In this document: one piece after another, positions 26,563 through 36,805 of the stretch | Numbering within the stretch: position 1 is the stretch's first letter | Layout: each line of letters begins with the position of its first letter | From: Metasolibacillus meyeri | Lineage (GTDB): Bacteria > Bacillota > Bacilli > Bacillales_A > Planococcaceae | Assembly (NCBI RefSeq): GCF_003049505.1 | Contig: NZ_PYWN01000070.1 | Coordinates: 1 to 64,000, forward strand | DNA length: 64,000 nucleotides | Direction of reading: 5' to 3' | Position numbers and translations under genes: made by a program | Notes under the pieces: generated by a model | The model's input: only the letters and a program-made list of their open reading frames with translations | The model's database searches: none | What the model was told of the DNA's origin: nothing

Positions 26563-26664
26563 GTATGTAACGTGCACATATGTAGCCGACATATTCGGGC
26601 TATGTAAGGTGCAGTTCGATAATACTCTGTTCCAGATGGTTCAGGGCGAGAGGAGAAAACGAAT
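26563..26664 (+). ncRNA. structured rpmE leader, candidate L31 autoregulatory leader
   Basis: The leader between the promoter and rpmE can fold: TGTAGCC (26581-26587) pairs with GGGCTATG further on, enclosed by GTGCA/GGTGCA-type repeats, and AGGCGAGAGGAG forms the ribosome site region. Firmicute L31 genes are known to carry autoregulatory leaders; the match here is by position and structure only, not by a covariance search. Confidence 0.4.
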
Positions 26665-26868
26665 ATGAAACAAGGAATTCACCCAGATTACAAAACTGCA
26701 ACAGTAACTTGCTCTTGCGGTAACTCATTCCAAACTGGTTCTGTAAAAGAATCAATCGTTGTCGAGTTCTGTAACGAATGTCACCCATTCTACACAGGTC
26801 GTCAAAAATTCGCGTCTGCTGACGGACGTGTTGATCGTTTCAACAAAAAATACGGTCTTAACAAATAA
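26665..26868 (+). CDS. rpmE: 50S ribosomal protein L31, zinc-binding type
   Basis: The 67-residue ribosomal protein has the zinc ligands CSC (residues 16-18) and CNEC (36-39), which mark the C+ form replaced by YtiA-type L31 under zinc limitation. GAGAGGAG precedes the ATG. It is followed by a strong terminator. In Bacillus it lies next to rho; here the 20-kb iron island separates them. Confidence 0.97.
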   Translation: MKQGIHPDYKTATVTCSCGNSFQTGSVKESIVVEFCNECHPFYTGRQKFASADGRVDRFNKKYGLNK

Positions 26869-26878
26869 TAGTTTGAAG

Positions 26879-26913
26879 ATGCCTGCCAGGTTTTTGTCTG
26901 GCAGGCATTTTTT
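26879..26913 (+). terminator. rpmE terminator
   Basis: ATGCCTGCCAG pairs perfectly with CTGGCAGGCAT (11 bp) and is followed by TTTTT. Confidence 0.95.
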
Positions 26914-26945
26914 GAGAGATAAAGCGAAGCTAATAATCAGGTTTT

Positions 26946-27030
26946 ACAGGCTATGTCATCTGCTTAAACTACCTTGATTTCGCTTCGAATTTAGAATCGA
27001 GGAATCTGATAGCCTGTTATATAAGATAAA
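26946..27030 (+). repeat. structured intergenic element between rpmE and tdk, copy A
   Basis: ACAGGCTAT (26946-26954) pairs perfectly with ATAGCCTGT (27009-27017), enclosing CCTTGATT/AATCGAGG (26972-26979 with 26995-27002). The right arm continues TATATAAGATAAAG as in other family members. Together with copy B it fills most of this 312-bp gap. Confidence 0.55.
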
Positions 27031-27130
27031 GCGAGCCTTATCCATGCTGCTTTACGTTCAGTATAGATAACTTGCTCTTGTAGTAACTGGTCACAGAAAA
27101 AATGCTCCTGCGATTACCCATCACAGACAA

Positions 27131-27158
27131 TAGGACTACCCGTTAATACGGGATGAAG
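27131..27158 (+). repeat. intergenic element upstream of tdk, copy B
   Basis: CCCGT-TAAT-ACGGG (27139-27152) is a perfect small hairpin, with GATGAAG following. Compared with the copy before glpX (CCTGT/ACAGG) both arms have changed in a compensating way. Confidence 0.5.
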
Positions 27159-27180
27159 TATCTTATATACGGAGGAGAAA

Positions 27181-27753
27181 ATGGCGCAATTATTTTTTAA
27201 ACATGGTGCGATGAATAGCGGGAAGTCGATTGAAATTTTAAAAGTAGCACATAACTATGAAGAGCAGAATAAGCCGGTTCTTATTTTTACTTCAGGTATT
27301 GATACGCGTGATGAAGTGGGGGTTGTATCAAGTCGTATCGGTCTTCGCCGACCTGCGATAGCTGTGTTTGCCGATACAAATATTTTTGAATATGTAAAAA
27401 AGCATCACGAAAAGCCATATTGCATATTAATTGACGAAGTGCAGTTTTTAACGAAGGAACATGTGTTGCAGTTAACACAAATTGTCGATGAATTAAATAT
27501 TCCAGTTATGGGCTTCGGCTTAAAAAATGACTTCCAAAATGAGTTATTTGAAGGTAGCCGTTACATGCTGATTTACGCAGATAAAATTGAAGAAATGAAA
27601 ACAATTTGCTGGTTTTGCCATAAAAAAGCGACGATGAATTTACGGGTTGATGACAATGGTAAGCCTGTTTACACAGGTGATCAAATTCAAATCGGTGGTA
27701 ACGATTCCTACTATCCAGTATGCAGACAATGCCATAGCAACCCACCGCTTTAA
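27181..27753 (+). CDS. tdk: Thymidine kinase
   Basis: It phosphorylates thymidine with ATP for the salvage pathway. The 190 residues have the P-loop [13 protein letters not shown] (about residue 9), the Walker [10 protein letters not shown] and two zinc-binding CxxC pairs (CWFC and CRQC), which define type II thymidine kinase. ACGGAGGAGAAA precedes the ATG. prfA follows, as in Bacillus. Confidence 0.96.
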   Translation: MAQLFFKHGAMNSGKSIEILKVAHNYEEQNKPVLIFTSGIDTRDEVGVVSSRIGLRRPAIAVFADTNIFEYVKKHHEKPYCILIDEVQFLTKEHVLQLTQIVDELNIPVMGFGLKNDFQNELFEGSRYMLIYADKIEEMKTICWFCHKKATMNLRVDDNGKPVYTGDQIQIGGNDSYYPVCRQCHSNPPL

Positions 27754-27841
27754 AAGTGTAGCAAGCCGTTGTGAATTTCTTTATACTAATAAAGACAAAT
27801 AACAGAATGAAAATTAATTTTATACAGAGGTGAAAAGTATC

Positions 27842-28918
27842 ATGTTTGATCGTCTACAAGCTGTTGAAGATCGTTATGAAAGATTAAATGAATTATTAAG
27901 TGATCCAGACATAGTAAGTGATAATAAAAAGTTGCGTGAATACTCAAAGGAACAATCAGATATTCAAGAGATGGTTGATGTTTATCGTGAGTACAAAGCT
28001 GTAAAGGAACAGCTGGCAGATACGCGTGAAATGTTAGAAAATGAAAAAGATCCAGATATGCTTGAAATGGTAAAGGAAGAATTCCATGGATTAAATGACC
28101 AAGTTCCAGCATTAGAAGAGCGTCTTCGTATTTTATTGATTCCAAAAGACCCGAACGATTCAAAAAACGTTATTATGGAAATCCGTGGTGCAGCAGGTGG
28201 AGATGAAGCGAATATTTTTGCGGGTGATTTATTCCGCATGTACTCACGCTACGCAGAAACACAAGGTTGGAAAATTGATATTATGGAAGCAACACCAAAT
28301 GCGATGGGTGGCTATAAAGAAGTCATCTTTATGATTAATGGTCAGGGTGCTTATTCTAAATTTAAATATGAAAATGGTGCACACCGCGTTCAACGTGTCC
28401 CTGCAACAGAATCGCAAGGGCGTATCCATACATCAACAGCAACGGTTGCATGTTTACCAGAGGTGGAAGAAGTTGATGTAGAAATTCATGAAAAAGATAT
28501 TCGTGTCGATACATTCGCATCATCTGGTGCAGGCGGTCAGTCCGTTAACACGACAATGTCTGCTGTTCGTATGACACATATGCCAACAGGCGTTGTTGTA
28601 TCGATGCAAGATGAGCGTTCACAAATTAAAAACCGTGAAAAGGCAATGAAAATTTTACGTGCACGTGTAGCGGATATGTATATGCAAGAAGCACAAGCAG
28701 AAGTGGATGCGACACGTAAATCCGCGGTAGGTACAGGTGACCGCTCAGAGCGAATTCGTACGTATAACTATCCACAAAATCGCGTAACAGATCACCGCAT
28801 TGGCTTAACGATTCAAAAACTCGACCAAATTATTGAAGGCAAATTAGACGAAGTGATTGATGCGCTTATTTTAGAAGAACAGGCATCAAAACTAGCTCGA
28901 TTAAATGAAGATGCATAA
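27842..28918 (+). CDS. prfA: Peptide chain release factor 1
   Basis: RF1 recognises UAA and UAG and triggers peptide release. The 358 residues contain the GGQ motif in SGAGGQSVN (about residue 234) and the stop-codon recognition segment. The ATG at 27842 lies 7 bp after AGAGGTGA; a GTG 12 bp upstream is less well placed. Its end overlaps prmC, whose product methylates the GGQ glutamine, so the two are coupled. Confidence 0.96.
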   Translation: MFDRLQAVEDRYERLNELLSDPDIVSDNKKLREYSKEQSDIQEMVDVYREYKAVKEQLADTREMLENEKDPDMLEMVKEEFHGLNDQVPALEERLRILLIPKDPNDSKNVIMEIRGAAGGDEANIFAGDLFRMYSRYAETQGWKIDIMEATPNAMGGYKEVIFMINGQGAYSKFKYENGAHRVQRVPATESQGRIHTSTATVACLPEVEEVDVEIHEKDIRVDTFASSGAGGQSVNTTMSAVRMTHMPTGVVVSMQDERSQIKNREKAMKILRARVADMYMQEAQAEVDATRKSAVGTGDRSERIRTYNYPQNRVTDHRIGLTIQKLDQIIEGKLDEVIDALILEEQASKLARLNEDA

Positions 28919-29768
28919 CAACGTATTTGAAGTCCTGCAACGGGCTTCTTCTTTTTTAAGTGCGCATGGTCGAGAAGAAACAGCCGCACGTTTACTATTA
29001 CAGCATGTGTTACAAACGAACTACTCAGGTTTAATGATGCAAATGCAGGAGCAGGTATCTGAGGAGAATATCGCTACATTTGAAGAAATGCTACAAATGC
29101 ATGCAAACGGCACACCGATTCAATATATTACAGGTGTTGAAGAATTTTATGGACGTACATTTCAAGTAGATGAATCTGTTTTGATTCCGCGCCCCGAAAC
29201 AGAGGAGTTAATCGTTGGCGCAATTGCGCGTATCGAAAAGCTATTTGGTGAAGGGGACTCTATTAAATTAGCAGATATCGGCACAGGGAGTGGTGCAATT
29301 GCTGTAACGATGAAGCTGGAATGTCCACAATTAGCTGTTACCGCAACAGATATTTCAGCACAGGCACTTGCCACAGCGAGCAAGAATGCTGAACAATTAG
29401 AGGCTAGTGTCGATTTTCGTTTAGGTGATTTAACTGAGCCAATTGCATGTGAAAAATGGGATGTTGTTTTAAGTAATCCGCCATATATCGCTTTTCAAGA
29501 AGCGGAAGAGATGTCTCTAGTTGTGTTGGAGCATGAGCCACATACAGCACTTTTTGCAGAGGAAGACGGACTTATTCTATATCGTAAGCTAGCTGAACAA
29601 TTACCAGCATTAATGAATTCGAGGGCATTAATTGGTGTGGAAATTGGTTATACACAAGGAAAAGCTGTAGCGGGCTTTTTCCAGCAGCATTTCTCACAAG
29701 CTAAAGTGGAAATCGTACAAGATATTAATGGCAAAGATCGAATGGTTTTTTGTGTAATTGATGAATAA
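28905..29768 (+). CDS. prmC: Release factor glutamine methyltransferase
   Basis: The 287-residue SAM-dependent methyltransferase modifies the GGQ glutamine of release factors. It has the SAM loop [11 protein letters not shown] (about residue 123) and the catalytic NPPY in LSNPPYIAF (about 188). It overlaps the end of prfA by 14 bp and has no visible SD of its own, so translation probably depends on prfA. Confidence 0.95.
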   Translation: MKMHNNVFEVLQRASSFLSAHGREETAARLLLQHVLQTNYSGLMMQMQEQVSEENIATFEEMLQMHANGTPIQYITGVEEFYGRTFQVDESVLIPRPETEELIVGAIARIEKLFGEGDSIKLADIGTGSGAIAVTMKLECPQLAVTATDISAQALATASKNAEQLEASVDFRLGDLTEPIACEKWDVVLSNPPYIAFQEAEEMSLVVLEHEPHTALFAEEDGLILYRKLAEQLPALMNSRALIGVEIGYTQGKAVAGFFQQHFSQAKVEIVQDINGKDRMVFCVIDE

Positions 29769-29812
29769 AATAAATTTTTCTTGTCCATGCTAACAAGCAA
29801 GGAGGGGATTTT

Positions 29813-30361
29813 ATGTTAGAAGATTACAATATTAAGAGAAAGCCAGTACCTATTTTTATGATATTCCGGTATGTTTGCTATGCACTTATCAGTTATATGC
29901 TATTGTTGGCTGTACCTCATTTCGTAGATTATGGTGAAAGCTGGCATGAGCAAAAAGAGGGGAGCTCTGTGCTATTTAGAGTTGTAGCAAATAGTAATTT
30001 ACAAGAAGACCAGCTATTAAAGCAAGAAATTGTGCAAGCAGTACAACCAATGTTTGAGCAGATTGCTAGCATGCAAGAAGTGGAGTTTGCTATAGCTGAT
30101 ATAAAACAAGTGTTGGCGAAAGATTATGCACAACACGATGTGCATATTTCAGTTGGGGACAATTTAATTCCACCTAAATATGAATTTTCTACTTTTTATC
30201 CGCAAAATTTCTATCAATCTGTCGTATTAACAATTGGACAGGGGCGAGGAGATAATTGGTTTTGCTCTGTGTTTCCAAAGACTTGTGAGAAGCCAGAAGA
30301 AAAGAAGGATGAAAAGCGTAAATTTGTGATTTATGAGTGGTTAAAACGGAAATTATCATAG
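29813..30361 (+). CDS. spoIIR: SpoIIR, forespore signal for SigE activation
   Basis: SpoIIR is made in the forespore under SigF and, after secretion, triggers SpoIIGA to process pro-SigE in the mother cell. The 182 residues have an N-terminal membrane segment (about 17-38), then VLFRVVANSNLQEDQLLKQEI and the C-terminal GRGDNWFCSVFPKTC, hallmarks of the family. Bacillus SpoIIR is about 40 residues longer. AGGAGGGG precedes the ATG. I did not find a convincing SigF promoter in the 44-bp gap after prmC. Confidence 0.93.
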   Translation: MLEDYNIKRKPVPIFMIFRYVCYALISYMLLLAVPHFVDYGESWHEQKEGSSVLFRVVANSNLQEDQLLKQEIVQAVQPMFEQIASMQEVEFAIADIKQVLAKDYAQHDVHISVGDNLIPPKYEFSTFYPQNFYQSVVLTIGQGRGDNWFCSVFPKTCEKPEEKKDEKRKFVIYEWLKRKLS

Positions 30362-30462
30362 ATTTATCAACAATTTACAATAACTTATACACAATAAAAG
30401 CCAAGTTATCAACAAGTTGTGAATAACTAATAGAAAATAGCGAAATATAAGGCGGTGATTCT

Positions 30463-31494
30463 ATGGAAACAAAATATTTAATTGTGGATAAAAATGTGGA
30501 TAGTCATGACGCTTATGCACAAGCTGTGGATTTTTTAAATAAGGGTGAAGTAGTCGCATTTCCTACAGAAACGGTATACGGGCTTGGGGCTGTTGCGACA
30601 GATGAAGTAGCGGTGCAAAAAATATTTGCTGCTAAAGAGCGCCCATCAGATAATCCACTTATTGTCCATATTGCGAATAAGGAACAAGTGAGAGATTATG
30701 TGCAACATATACCTGAAGTAGCACAAAAATGTATGGATGCATTTTGGCCAGGTCCATTAACACTTATTTTACGAGAGAAGCCAAATTTCTTTGCTGAGAA
30801 TGTGACAGCTGGCTTATCAACAGTTGGCTTGCGAGTACCTGATCATCCTGTTGCATTACGCCTACTTGCGGCAATAAATAAGCCGTTAGCAGCGCCTAGT
30901 GCTAATCGAAGTGGTAAGCCATCACCGACGAAGGCGCAGCATGTCGCGGAAGATATGACGAATCGTATTTCATGTATTTTAGATGGCGGGGCAACTGGTG
31001 TTGGTTTAGAATCGACGGTACTTGATGTCACAGTTACGCCTCCAGTTATACTGCGCCCAGGTGGTGTAACGAAAGAAATGCTTGAAGCAGTAATTGGGTC
31101 AGTCATCCAGCCGACAGACAAGGAGCAGGAAAACCCAAATACACCGAAAGCACCAGGCATGAAGTACACCCATTATGCACCAGAGGCTCCTGTATTATTA
31201 ATTGAACCTGAAACAGAAAATGTGCAACAAGCGATTGCGCAATTGCAAGCTGCTGGACATCGTGTTGCATTATTAGCATCAGAAAGTTTTGCTGAGAGCG
31301 AGGCAAATTATTTCTTTACATATGGTAAGGACGACAACGTCGATGAAATGAGTTCAGCACTTTATGATGCGTTACGTGCATGTGACAAAACGGACGCGAC
31401 AATTATTTTAGCGACAACAACTACACGTGTTGGCGTAGGTGTAGCCATTATGAATCGCTTAGAAAAAGCGGCAGGTGGACAATGGTATAAATAG
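30463..31494 (+). CDS. ywlC: L-threonylcarbamoyladenylate synthase, Sua5 type
   Basis: The enzyme makes threonylcarbamoyl-AMP for the t6A37 modification of tRNAs. The 343 residues comprise a YrdC domain (about 15-200, with FPTETVYGLGA and the KERPSDNPLIVHI loop) and a C-terminal Sua5 domain (215-343). A proline-rich linker with KAPGMKYTHYAPEAP joins them. AAGGCGGTG precedes the ATG. It matches Bacillus ywlC by position after spoIIR. Confidence 0.94.
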   Translation: METKYLIVDKNVDSHDAYAQAVDFLNKGEVVAFPTETVYGLGAVATDEVAVQKIFAAKERPSDNPLIVHIANKEQVRDYVQHIPEVAQKCMDAFWPGPLTLILREKPNFFAENVTAGLSTVGLRVPDHPVALRLLAAINKPLAAPSANRSGKPSPTKAQHVAEDMTNRISCILDGGATGVGLESTVLDVTVTPPVILRPGGVTKEMLEAVIGSVIQPTDKEQENPNTPKAPGMKYTHYAPEAPVLLIEPETENVQQAIAQLQAAGHRVALLASESFAESEANYFFTYGKDDNVDEMSSALYDALRACDKTDATIILATTTTRVGVGVAIMNRLEKAAGGQWYK

Positions 31495-31522
31495 GTTTTG
31501 ACTTTCTCAATAGCATAAAGGT

Positions 31523-31560
31523 AGGCGTGTCTTAAAATAACTTTTGAGGCACGTCTTTTT
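31523..31560 (+). terminator. terminator after ywlC, GTCTGAAA family variant
   Basis: AGGCGTGTCTTAAAA pairs with TTTTGAGGCACGTCT around TAAC and is followed by TTTTTG. Confidence 0.8.
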
Positions 31561-31607
31561 GCGTATTTACCTACATAAAATGAAAGCAATGCTTAGGAGG
31601 TATGTCA

Positions 31608-32111
31608 TTGCAGGAAGTAATCGTTGGAATTATTTTAGCGTTAGATGTAGTTGCATTGTATATACTTTTGCCGAGTGTTTCACAACGCTTTTTACTATCA
31701 ATTTGGACAGCTTTTTGGCATATGCTTTTTCCGTTATTAGGCTTTAAATTAGGGAGCTGGGTTAGCACCTTTATGGAAGGCTGGGCGACATATATTTCTG
31801 CTATTCTATTATTTGGTATAGCGCTTCAACTACTTTTATCATCAAAACATCAACATGTACCGCAGCAAGCTTTACCGATTTTAGCCATTATGGTTAGCAT
31901 TGATAGCTTTTCAGCGAGCGTTTCTTTTGGTATGCTAAATTTAGAAAAGTATTTATTTATATTGAGTGCTGGAATTGGTACTTTTTTACTATCTTATATA
32001 GCGCTTATCGTAGCGAAAACACCGATTTTCAACAGCCAAATTTTTAAAATAATAGCGGGCATATTATTGTTAGTGATTAGCGTAGTTATTTTAATTCAAC
32101 AGAAGCTATAG
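31608..32111 (+). CDS. mntP: Manganese efflux pump MntP family (YwlD)
   Basis: The 167-residue membrane protein has about six helices and the MntP aspartates, one in ILALDVVALYI near the start and another in IMVSIDSFSASVSFG (about residue 105). It exports manganese. I placed the start at the TTG 7 bp after TAGGAGG; the ATG at 31602 would be one base from the SD. No yybP-ykoY riboswitch is seen upstream. It corresponds to Bacillus ywlD in position; family membership is good, substrate inferred. Confidence 0.8.
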   Translation: MQEVIVGIILALDVVALYILLPSVSQRFLLSIWTAFWHMLFPLLGFKLGSWVSTFMEGWATYISAILLFGIALQLLLSSKHQHVPQQALPILAIMVSIDSFSASVSFGMLNLEKYLFILSAGIGTFLLSYIALIVAKTPIFNSQIFKIIAGILLLVISVVILIQQKL

Positions 32112-32245
32112 ATTAAGAGATGAATACTTTAAGTCTAAGTACTTGCTAAATCAGTAGATGTCGCAAGCTGTTAAGCAATATTGAAAAAATTAGGTATGCA
32201 ATTGATGTATTTGAATGAAGCATTTTTGGAAGAGTGGGAGAAAAG

Positions 32246-32698
32246 ATGAATATTTATTTTGTTTGTACAGGGAATACTTGCAGAAGTCCTATGGCAGAGG
32301 CGATTTTGAAGGCAAAGAAACGCTCGGATATTGCTGTTCGTTCGGCAGGTATTTACGCTCTTGAAGGAGGAGAAATGTCTGAAAATGCACAACGTGCTTT
32401 AAACGATGAAAATATTCCTCATAATCATATTTCTCGTCAAGTAACCATCGAGGATATTGAATGGGCAGACTTAATTTTAACGATGACAACTGCGCATAAA
32501 GAGCTGTTAATTCGTAGCTCTGAAATGGCTGCACAAAAAACGTATACGTTGAAAGAATATGTCACACCATATACGGCGCCAGATGTATCAGATCCATTTG
32601 GGAGAGATTTGAATACCTACAAGCAAACATTTTATGAATTACAGCATTTAATTGAAGAATTATTACAAAAGCAAGAGGGGGACACAAATAGTGAATGA
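32246..32698 (+). CDS. ywlE: Protein-arginine phosphatase
   Basis: YwlE removes phosphate from phosphoarginine on proteins marked by McsB. The 150 residues are of the low-molecular-weight phosphatase fold with the P-loop CTGNTCRS (about residues 7-14, Cys nucleophile, with Thr as in arginine phosphatases) and the general acid in [13 protein letters not shown] lies 5 bp before the ATG at 32246. Its end overlaps the chemoreceptor gene by 8 bp. Confidence 0.94.
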   Translation: MNIYFVCTGNTCRSPMAEAILKAKKRSDIAVRSAGIYALEGGEMSENAQRALNDENIPHNHISRQVTIEDIEWADLILTMTTAHKELLIRSSEMAAQKTYTLKEYVTPYTAPDVSDPFGRDLNTYKQTFYELQHLIEELLQKQEGDTNSE

Positions 32699-33980
32699 TA
32701 AAAAACGATTTAATTTACGCAAAAAGTTAGTATTATTTGTAGGAGTTTTAGCTCTAGTTACATATTCGACTAGCTTTGTATTTATTGAATTTATACATCC
32801 GATGTTTTTTGAAACTATAAACAGCAAGATTTTTCAAATAGGTACATACATAGCGGGGATTACTTGGTCCTGTATTTTAGCAGCGATTTTCAGTATCGTT
32901 TTAGTTCGTCCATTACAAGCCTTGGAGCAGGTTGCTTCACGCGTAGCAGAAGGAAAAATCGGACAAGATGTGGAGATGCCGAAAACAAATGATGAAATTC
33001 GTTCTGTAGCAGAGGCATTTCAGCATATGCTTATTAATTTACGTGGCATGGTAGATGGCATTGAAAATAACTATCGTATAACAAATTCAACAATTAATGA
33101 ACTATCAGGATTAACAAAAGCCTCATCACGCAAAGCGAATGATGTGGTGAAAACGGTTGGGCATATTTCAGATGGAGCACAAACTTCAGCTGTTTCTGTA
33201 CAGGAAATGGCAGAGGCTTTGGTTGATGTTCGCCAATTAGCGCTTGATGTTAATATGCACGCAACCAATTCCGCTGATGGCTCAAAGCAAATGTTAAGTA
33301 ACTTGGAGTCAACAAAAGGGGCGATTCAAACTCTTGTAACGAGCATTCAGCAAATTGCTCAAGGGAATGAGGAAGCGTTAGGGAATATTCATGAATTAGA
33401 AAAAAATGCGGAGCAAATTGAGCAAATAATCGGACTAGTTGGAGATATTGCAGCCCAAACAAATTTGCTTGCGTTAAATGCTTCTATTGAAGCGGCAAGA
33501 GCAGGGGAACATGGTAAAGGATTTGCTGTCGTAGCAGAGGAAGTTCGTACTTTAGCGGATGAAAGCGCGAAGGCAGTACAAGGAATTACAGCTATTATTC
33601 AAGCGATGCAACAAAATGTAGAGCTGGTTGTAAAGCAAATGAATGGTCAAGTGGCATTTGCAGTACAAGAGTCCGCACGTGTATCTGAAACGACAGCAAC
33701 CGTTGATGGCATGGTGCGCAATGTGGAAGATGTAGCACACGCGGTGATGGATATTTCTTCATTAACGAAGCAGCAACTTGGTGGTATAGAATTAACAGCA
33801 CAACAATCTCAAGAGGTTGCTGCAATTGCGGAGGAAACTTCTGCTGGTGCACAAGAAGTCCGTGTCATTACAGAGGAGCAAGCAATGGAAATACAACAAA
33901 CACAAAATTTATGCGAAAATCTCCAACAGCAATCGAATGAGTTGCATAATGTGATTGCCCAATTTGACCGCTCTAAATAA
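32691..33980 (+). CDS. Methyl-accepting chemotaxis protein with minimal ectodomain
   Basis: The 429-residue receptor has two membrane helices close together (about 12-33 and 54-75) with only about 20 residues outside, a HAMP domain (76-128), and a long cytoplasmic signalling coiled coil with the hairpin tip [30 protein letters not shown]. There is no extracellular sensor domain, so it may sense membrane, cytoplasmic or energy signals. The GTG start lies 9 bp after AGAGGGGG and overlaps ywlE by 8 bp. Bacillus subtilis has no receptor here, so it is an insertion into the ywl cluster. Confidence 0.9.
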   Translation: MNDKKRFNLRKKLVLFVGVLALVTYSTSFVFIEFIHPMFFETINSKIFQIGTYIAGITWSCILAAIFSIVLVRPLQALEQVASRVAEGKIGQDVEMPKTNDEIRSVAEAFQHMLINLRGMVDGIENNYRITNSTINELSGLTKASSRKANDVVKTVGHISDGAQTSAVSVQEMAEALVDVRQLALDVNMHATNSADGSKQMLSNLESTKGAIQTLVTSIQQIAQGNEEALGNIHELEKNAEQIEQIIGLVGDIAAQTNLLALNASIEAARAGEHGKGFAVVAEEVRTLADESAKAVQGITAIIQAMQQNVELVVKQMNGQVAFAVQESARVSETTATVDGMVRNVEDVAHAVMDISSLTKQQLGGIELTAQQSQEVAAIAEETSAGAQEVRVITEEQAMEIQQTQNLCENLQQQSNELHNVIAQFDRSK

Positions 33981-34043
33981 TAGAGTTGCTTCAAAACGAT
34001 ATGAAGAAGTGGTTACTGAGCATTTATTATCTTTAAAATAATG

Positions 34044-34079
34044 AAAAGGTTGATAGGAGGTTTTCCTGTCAGCCTTTTA
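34044..34079 (+). terminator. terminator after the chemoreceptor gene
   Basis: AAAAGGTTGATAGGA pairs with TCCTGTCAGCCTTTT and is followed by ATTC. The symmetric A/T ends suit a bidirectional terminator. Confidence 0.75.
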
Positions 34080-34500
34080 TTCTGATACTTCAAAATAGGT
34101 TGCTTGTAATATAAATAACTAACTGTGTATGAATATAGTTAATAGCTGATAATGAGAGATTTAAATAATTTTCTTCTTAATAATAGCATTATTCTATCTT
34201 TTAAAATGGTAAACCAATATAAGGTAGAATATTATATTTTTAAAAGTATTTTGTGGTCAAAAAAATGCACAGTATTTACTGCATATTATGAAAGAAAATT
34301 CTGTTAGTAAAATAAAAGACGAATATAAATTAATGAATTGCTTATAAAATCGAAAGAAAGATGAACTTTAATGTTAAAATCCACCTAGAATATTCGTGTT
34401 TTCATTTGGAAGTTTTTTTGGTATGCTTGAAAAGAATGTTTTTCTCATTCAATAAATGATACACTGTTTAATGAATATATCGTGAAAAGAGGGAACTTCA
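34080..34500. other. 421-bp AT-rich gap before rpiB
   Basis: No open frame with a credible start, no repeat of the families seen elsewhere and no clear hairpin is visible. The promoter of rpiB should lie in the last 100 bp; GATACACT near 34457 could be its -10 but no good -35 is apparent. Confidence 0.5.
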
Positions 34501-34938
34501 TTGAAAATTGCAATTTCTTCTGACCATGGAGGGAATAATTTACGTCGTGAAATTATGTCTTTGTTAGGTGATTTAGGTATTAGTTATGAAGATTTTGGAC
34601 CACAAGCTGATGAATCAGTTGATTATCCAGACTATGCGAAGCCTGTATCCGAGGGTGTTGCCTCTGGGAAGTTTGATCGAGGGATTTTAATTTGCGGTAC
34701 GGGTATTGGTATGTCAATCGCAGCAAACAAAGTAAAAGGAATTCGTTGTGCTTTAGTGCATGATGTATTTTCGGCAAAAGCGACGCGCTGTCATAATGAT
34801 TCCAACGTATTAGCTATGGGTGAGCGTGTTATCGGCCCAGGGCTAGCGTGTGAAATTGTTTCAACTTGGTTAAGCACCGAGTTTGAAGGTGGGCGTCATA
34901 CACGTCGTGTGGAAAAGATTTCAGAGCTGGAAGTGTAA
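34501..34938 (+). CDS. rpiB: Ribose-5-phosphate isomerase B
   Basis: It interconverts ribulose-5-phosphate and ribose-5-phosphate. The 145 residues have SSDHGGNNLRREI at the start, LICGTGIGMSIAANKVKGIRCA (about 61-82) and RCHNDSNVLAMGERVIG, all typical of RpiB/LacAB. The TTG start has GAGGGAAC upstream. ywlG follows after 3 bp. Confidence 0.94.
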   Translation: MKIAISSDHGGNNLRREIMSLLGDLGISYEDFGPQADESVDYPDYAKPVSEGVASGKFDRGILICGTGIGMSIAANKVKGIRCALVHDVFSAKATRCHNDSNVLAMGERVIGPGLACEIVSTWLSTEFEGGRHTRRVEKISELEV

Positions 34939-34941
34939 TAA

Positions 34942-35487
34942 ATGACAAATTTAAATGATTTGCATAAATCTCTATCCATATTGTTAGGCGAATTAGAGCA
35001 GCAAGTCACGTTTCGACCACAGCAATTATTTGTTGTAGGGTGCTCAACATCCGAGGTCATCGGAGAGCTTATCGGAACAGCGGGCGCAATGGATGTAGCA
35101 ACAGTTATTTATGAAGAGCTACAAAAGTTTGCTGAACGCCATGAATTATATTTAGCTTTCCAAGGCTGCGAGCATATTAATCGTGCCTTAACATTAGAAT
35201 ATACAGCCGCAGAAAAGTATCGGCTAGAGCCCGTACATGTTGTTCCAGTAAAAACGGCTGGAGGTTCTATGTCAGCTTATGCTCACACGCAAATGCGACA
35301 GCCTGTTGTCGTAGAGAATGTACAAGCACATGCTGGTATTGATATTGGTCAAACATTAATTGGCATGCATTTAAAAGCAGTAGCTGTACCAATCCGTACA
35401 TCAGTGAAAACGCTAGGTGAAGCAGTAGTAACAGTAGCAACAACACGCCCGAAATTAATTGGTGGCGTGCGTGCACAATATGAATAA
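34942..35487 (+). CDS. ywlG: YwlG, UPF0340 family protein
   Basis: The 181-residue protein is of a conserved Firmicute family of unknown function always found near rpiB and glyA. Visible motifs are [18 protein letters not shown] (about 31-48) and [15 protein letters not shown] (about 73-87). No membrane segment or signal peptide. The 3-bp gap after rpiB implies coupling; GAAGTGTAATAA offers only a weak SD. Confidence 0.92.
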   Translation: MTNLNDLHKSLSILLGELEQQVTFRPQQLFVVGCSTSEVIGELIGTAGAMDVATVIYEELQKFAERHELYLAFQGCEHINRALTLEYTAAEKYRLEPVHVVPVKTAGGSMSAYAHTQMRQPVVVENVQAHAGIDIGQTLIGMHLKAVAVPIRTSVKTLGEAVVTVATTRPKLIGGVRAQYE

Positions 35488-35510
35488 TTTACTTTTGGGA
35501 GGAATTTTAC

Positions 35511-36752
35511 ATGGCATTTGAAAAGTTAGCAGCACAAGATAAGGCAGTATTAGATGGTATTTTAGCAGAGAAAAAGCGTCAGCAAGCGAATATCGAATTA
35601 ATCGCATCTGAAAACTTCGTATCAGAAGCTGTAATGGAAGCACAAGGCTCTGTATTAACGAATAAATATGCAGAAGGTTACCCAGGCAAACGCTATTATG
35701 GTGGCTGTGAGCATGTCGATGTAGTGGAAGATATCGCACGCGATCGCATTAAAGAATTATTCGGTGCTGAATACGCAAACGTACAGCCGCACTCTGGTGC
35801 GCAAGCAAATATGGCTGTGTATCATACAATTTTAGAGCCAGGTGATACAGTACTTGGTATGAATCTTTCTCACGGTGGTCATTTAACACATGGTTCACCA
35901 GTAAACTTCTCTGGTATTTTATATAACTTTGTAGAGTACGGTGTAACAGAAGATACACATGTAATCGATTATGAAGATGTTCGTCAAAAAGCATTGGAGC
36001 ATAAGCCGAAATTAATCGTTGCTGGTGCATCTGCATACCCACGCGAAATCGACTTCAAAAAATTCCGTGAAATCGCAGATGAAATCGGTGCATACTTTAT
36101 GGTAGATATGGCGCATATCGCTGGTTTAGTGGCAGCGGGTGAGCACCAATCACCAGTGCCATACGCTGATTTTGTTACATCAACAACACATAAAACTTTG
36201 CGTGGTCCACGTGGTGGTTTAATTTTAGCTTCTAAAGAGTGGGAGCAAAAATTAAATAAATCGGTTTTCCCAGGTATCCAAGGTGGTCCATTAATGCACG
36301 TAATCGCTGCTAAAGCGGTAGCATTCGGTGAAGCGTTACAGCCAGAATTCAAAGACTATGCAAAGCAAGTAAAAGCCAATGCACGTGTATTAGCTGACAC
36401 GCTAATCGCTGAAGGTGTAGAAATCGTATCAGGCGGTACAGATAACCACATCGTGTTATTAAATGTAAAATCTCTTGGTTTAACAGGTAAAGTAGCTGAG
36501 CATGCACTAGATGCAGTTGGCATTACAACAAATAAAAACACAATCCCTTATGACACTGAATCACCATTTGTGACATCGGGTATTCGTATTGGTACACCTG
36601 CTGTAACATCTCGTGGCTTCAAAGAAGAAGATATGAAGGAAGTCGGCTTAATCATTGCGTCAGTATTAAAAAATCTTGAGGATGAAGCTGTACAAGAACA
36701 AGCAAAAGCACGCGTAAAAGAATTAACAGATAAATTCCCATTATACGCATAA
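35511..36752 (+). CDS. glyA: Serine hydroxymethyltransferase
   Basis: This PLP enzyme converts serine and tetrahydrofolate to glycine and methylene-THF. The 413 residues have the PLP lysine in [12 protein letters not shown] (about residue 227), [10 protein letters not shown] near the start and [20 protein letters not shown] precedes the ATG. Codon use is strongly biased (GGT, CGT, GTA), in keeping with high expression. It ends in a strong terminator. Confidence 0.97.
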   Translation: MAFEKLAAQDKAVLDGILAEKKRQQANIELIASENFVSEAVMEAQGSVLTNKYAEGYPGKRYYGGCEHVDVVEDIARDRIKELFGAEYANVQPHSGAQANMAVYHTILEPGDTVLGMNLSHGGHLTHGSPVNFSGILYNFVEYGVTEDTHVIDYEDVRQKALEHKPKLIVAGASAYPREIDFKKFREIADEIGAYFMVDMAHIAGLVAAGEHQSPVPYADFVTSTTHKTLRGPRGGLILASKEWEQKLNKSVFPGIQGGPLMHVIAAKAVAFGEALQPEFKDYAKQVKANARVLADTLIAEGVEIVSGGTDNHIVLLNVKSLGLTGKVAEHALDAVGITTNKNTIPYDTESPFVTSGIRIGTPAVTSRGFKEEDMKEVGLIIASVLKNLEDEAVQEQAKARVKELTDKFPLYA

Positions 36753-36754
36753 TA

Positions 36755-36795
36755 AAAAAGAGTAGTGGCATGTTTTGACGCCACTGCTCTTTTTC
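36755..36795 (+). terminator. glyA terminator
   Basis: AAAAAGAGTAGTGGC pairs with GCCACTGCTCTTTTT with a central mismatch; loop ATGTTTTGAC. Confidence 0.9.
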
Positions 36796-36805
36796 TGTAT
36801 AAAGC

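Noticed and set aside
6500-26600. Siderophore synthesis genes in the iron island
   Set aside because: No non-ribosomal peptide synthetase, IucA/IucC-type synthetase or hydroxylase is encoded; all genes are uptake, regulation or hydrolysis.
31495-31607. Manganese (yybP-ykoY) riboswitch before mntP
   Set aside because: The 113-bp gap is mostly a terminator hairpin, with no room or sequence for the riboswitch.
35440-35510. T-box or glycine-type riboswitch before glyA
   Set aside because: Only 23 bp separate ywlG and glyA, and no T-box sequence is visible.
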